Assembly: GCA_039819165.1 (NCBI GenBank) | Contig: JBCBSM010000001.1 | Coordinates: 868,001-932,000, forward strand | DNA length: 64,000 bases | Source of the DNA: Planctomycetota bacterium | GTDB lineage: Bacteria > Planctomycetota > Phycisphaerae > Phycisphaerales > UBA1924 | Reading direction: 5' to 3' | In this document: piece after piece, positions 62,588-64,000 of the stretch | Position numbering within the stretch: the first letter of the stretch is position 1 | Layout of the letters: each line of letters opens with the position of its first letter | The notes under the pieces: model-generated | Databases searched by the model: none | Told to the model about the DNA's origin: nothing | Seen by the model: the letters and a program-made list of their open reading frames with translations, nothing else | Made by a program: the position numbers and the translations under genes

Positions 62588-63367
62588 TCAGGTCGTCTGC
62601 GGCCGGCCCGCCATCGCGTCGTTCAGCCCCGAGAAGGTCCCCGCGTACGCCCCGCGCTCCCGCGCGAACCGCAGCGGCTCGCACCGCTCCACGATGATCT
62701 CGTCGCGATCGGGGTCGGCCTCCCACAGCCGCATCACCTCGGCGATGTACTCGTCGAGCGGCATCGCCCGCTCGTCGTTCGCTTGGTCGTCGCCCGTCAG
62801 GTGCGTCTGCACGTACGGCGGGGCGATCTCGACCACGTGCACGCCCGTGCCCTCGAGCTGGTACCGCATCGAGTCGCCGTAGCTCGCCAGGGCGGCCTTC
62901 GTCGCCGAGTAGGTCGCGGCGTTCGACAGCGGCACGTACGCCAGGCCGCTGGTCACGTGGGCCACCACCGCTCCATCGCGGCCGAGCAAGTGCGGCAACA
63001 GCGCGTTGGTCAGCCGGATGGGGCCCAGCAGGTTGGTCGTAATCGTCCGCTCGGCGACATCCCCCGCATCGGCGTGGCCCTCGGTGAACGACTCGAATTG
63101 CATCATGCCCGCGTTGTTGATCAGCACGTTGAGCGCTGGGAACTCGGCGGTGATGCTCGCGGCGAACCGCGCAATGTCGGTCGCGTCCGCCACGTCGAGC
63201 GTGCGAGCGTGCATGTTCTCGGAGCCGGCCGCGGCCTCCTCGAGGCGGCCGGCCGTGCGGCCCGAGATAACGACCGTGTTGCCCCGCTCGTGCAGCGCCT
63301 TCGCCAGGCCGTACCCGATGCCCGAGCCACCGCCGGTGATGAGGATGGTGTTGCCCGTGAGTTGCAT
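62588..63367 (-). CDS. SDR-family oxidoreductase (DltE-like)
   Basis: The 259-residue protein has the classical short-chain dehydrogenase sites: ILITGGGSGIGYGLA (nucleotide), LNVLINNAGMMQF, and the catalytic Ser and YSATK motif (SGLAYVPLSNAATYSATKAAL). The HERGNTVVISGR after the first strand suggests NADP. DltE-type SDRs have unknown substrates. It is convergent with the nuoD-lipoprotein pair and divergent from the next gene. Confidence 0.9.
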   Translation of the reverse strand: MQLTGNTILITGGGSGIGYGLAKALHERGNTVVISGRTAGRLEEAAAGSENMHARTLDVADATDIARFAASITAEFPALNVLINNAGMMQFESFTEGHADAGDVAERTITTNLLGPIRLTNALLPHLLGRDGAVVAHVTSGLAYVPLSNAATYSATKAALASYGDSMRYQLEGTGVHVVEIAPPYVQTHLTGDDQANDERAMPLDEYIAEVMRLWEADPDRDEIIVERCEPLRFARERGAYAGTFSGLNDAMAGRPQTT

Positions 63368-63572
63368 GCGTGCGTCTCCCTTCGGTGCCGTTCGAGCGCG
63401 ACGGTAGCCGTCCTCGTGCGGGTGCGCCGCGGAGCCGCGGGTCCAAGGACGATCACCGACGCGTCGCGAGGCCGAGGCGAGGGCTCGCGCAACCGCACCT
63501 TCCCCAACGGGTTTTCCCGACTATGCTCCATCCCACGCCGCCCGCGTCGCGGCGTGCATGGGAGATGTTGCC

Positions 63573-64000
63573 ATGGACTCCATACCGCCGCGCGACGATG
63601 CCGCTCCGGCCCCGAGCACCACACTCACCCTCGGCTCCGCCCTGTCGGACGCCCACGGCCTGCTGGGCCGCAACTACGGACTCCTGCTGGGGGCCACCCT
63701 GCTGCTGGTCCTGCTGAACCTGGCGATCGTCGCGGTCGCGGGGCTCATCGACGCGGCGTTGGTCGGCCCGGACGCCATGGTCCAGCCGGTCTCCCAGCTG
63801 GCGAGCCTGCTCATCACCACGCCCCTTGGCATCGGTGCCGGGATGCTCGCCGCCATGCGCTACCGCGACGGCACGGGCACGCTTAGCACGCTGTTCATCG
63901 GCTTCTCGCGATACGGCGTCGTGGTGCTCATCGCCCTGCTCTACATGATCGGCCTCTGGGGGTTCATCTTTATCGGCGCCGTCGTCGTCGGCATCGCCGC
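63573..64000 (+). CDS. Membrane protein, cut by the right edge
   Basis: The frame starts at ATG after GGAG and is open to the end of the window. About 142 residues are visible, with three membrane helices (LLLGATLLLVLLNLAIVAVAGLI, a second near residues 72-90, VVVLIALLYMIGLWGFIFIGAVVVG). A YRDGTGTLSTLFIGF loop joins them. This layout resembles glycerophosphoryl diester phosphodiesterase membrane-domain or DUF975-type proteins, which is a guess. The end lies outside the window. Confidence 0.65.
   Translation, partial: MDSIPPRDDAAPAPSTTLTLGSALSDAHGLLGRNYGLLLGATLLLVLLNLAIVAVAGLIDAALVGPDAMVQPVSQLASLLITTPLGIGAGMLAAMRYRDGTGTLSTLFIGFSRYGVVVLIALLYMIGLWGFIFIGAVVVGIA

Overview
The window is a gene-dense, very GC-rich stretch (third positions almost always G or C) of a bacterial chromosome. 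It looks like the Planctomycetota, most likely class Phycisphaerae. The evidence is family-level: a giant subtilase with the planctomycete LEPR-type N-terminal motif (LESRVMLSG), two secreted proteins that end in the same twin EF-hand tail (DxDDDGxLTLFDFLAF), several membrane proteins with a CGYD-type zinc ribbon, and a block of planctomycete-type proteins of unknown function. Lipid A and LPS genes (lpxI, waaA, a ligase/polymerase of the O-antigen ligase family) indicate a Gram-negative envelope. I found no rRNA, no complete tRNA, no CRISPR array and no insertion sequence.

Layout. 1-3.8 kb: a nitrilase-fold hydrolase cut by the left edge, an MDR oxidoreductase and the leftward operon rpsP-trmD-rplS (no rimM), closed by a good intrinsic terminator. 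3.9-6.0 kb: a less GC-rich pocket with a MASE1-like membrane protein, a translationally coupled small membrane protein and a small basic protein. 6-14.9 kb: a sugar-phosphate transferase for exopolysaccharide, a DnaJ-type co-chaperone, a CpcT/CpeT-FKBP fusion, malate dehydrogenase, a Tat-exported PhoX-type protein, a DUF3179 protein and a secreted HAF-repeat protein. 15-16.2 kb: a zinc-ribbon membrane protein split by one in-frame TAG. 16.2-26.6 kb: the 1802-residue subtilase, waaA, a TraT-like lipoprotein, a PhnP-like metallohydrolase and cysS. 26.6-32.6 kb: a five-gene leftward operon (zinc-binding small protein, unknown, lipoprotein, RDD protein, TPR protein). 32.7-37.7 kb: lpxI coupled to a TlyA-like methyltransferase, obg, a PilZ protein, a zinc-ribbon membrane protein, a Fur-family regulator and a GNAT acetyltransferase. 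37.7-46.8 kb: a PTPS-like protein, ppk1 and neuB as a tight operon, then the O-antigen ligase family gene, a Gln-rich coiled-coil membrane protein, an iron-type ABC substrate-binding lipoprotein and an M28 peptidase. 46.9-54 kb: flgM, a lipoprotein, a small membrane protein, then a contiguous Maf-like (DUF115) protein, neuA and sulfotransferase. 54-64 kb: an ECF sigma factor with a coupled membrane partner, a secreted twin-EF-hand protein, a leucyl aminopeptidase, a two-domain glycosyltransferase, an isolated nuoD with an overlapping small lipoprotein, an SDR oxidoreductase and a membrane protein cut by the right edge.

The main theme is the cell surface: LPS (lpxI, waaA, ligase), exopolysaccharide (sugar transferase, GT4-GT2 protein) and probable nonulosonic-acid glycosylation of a surface or flagellar protein (neuB, neuA, Maf-like protein, sulfotransferase, with flgM nearby). 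Phosphorus handling (PhoX, PPK1) and secreted peptidases accompany it. Genes are tightly packed, with frequent NTGA start/stop overlaps that imply translational coupling. The most unusual items are the CpcT-FKBP fusion, the Maf-NeuA-sulfotransferase cassette with an unassigned C-terminal domain, the PTPS-PPK-NeuB operon with a PTPS lacking its catalytic residues, a probable CTG start, an orphan tRNA 3' end and the nonsense-split gene.
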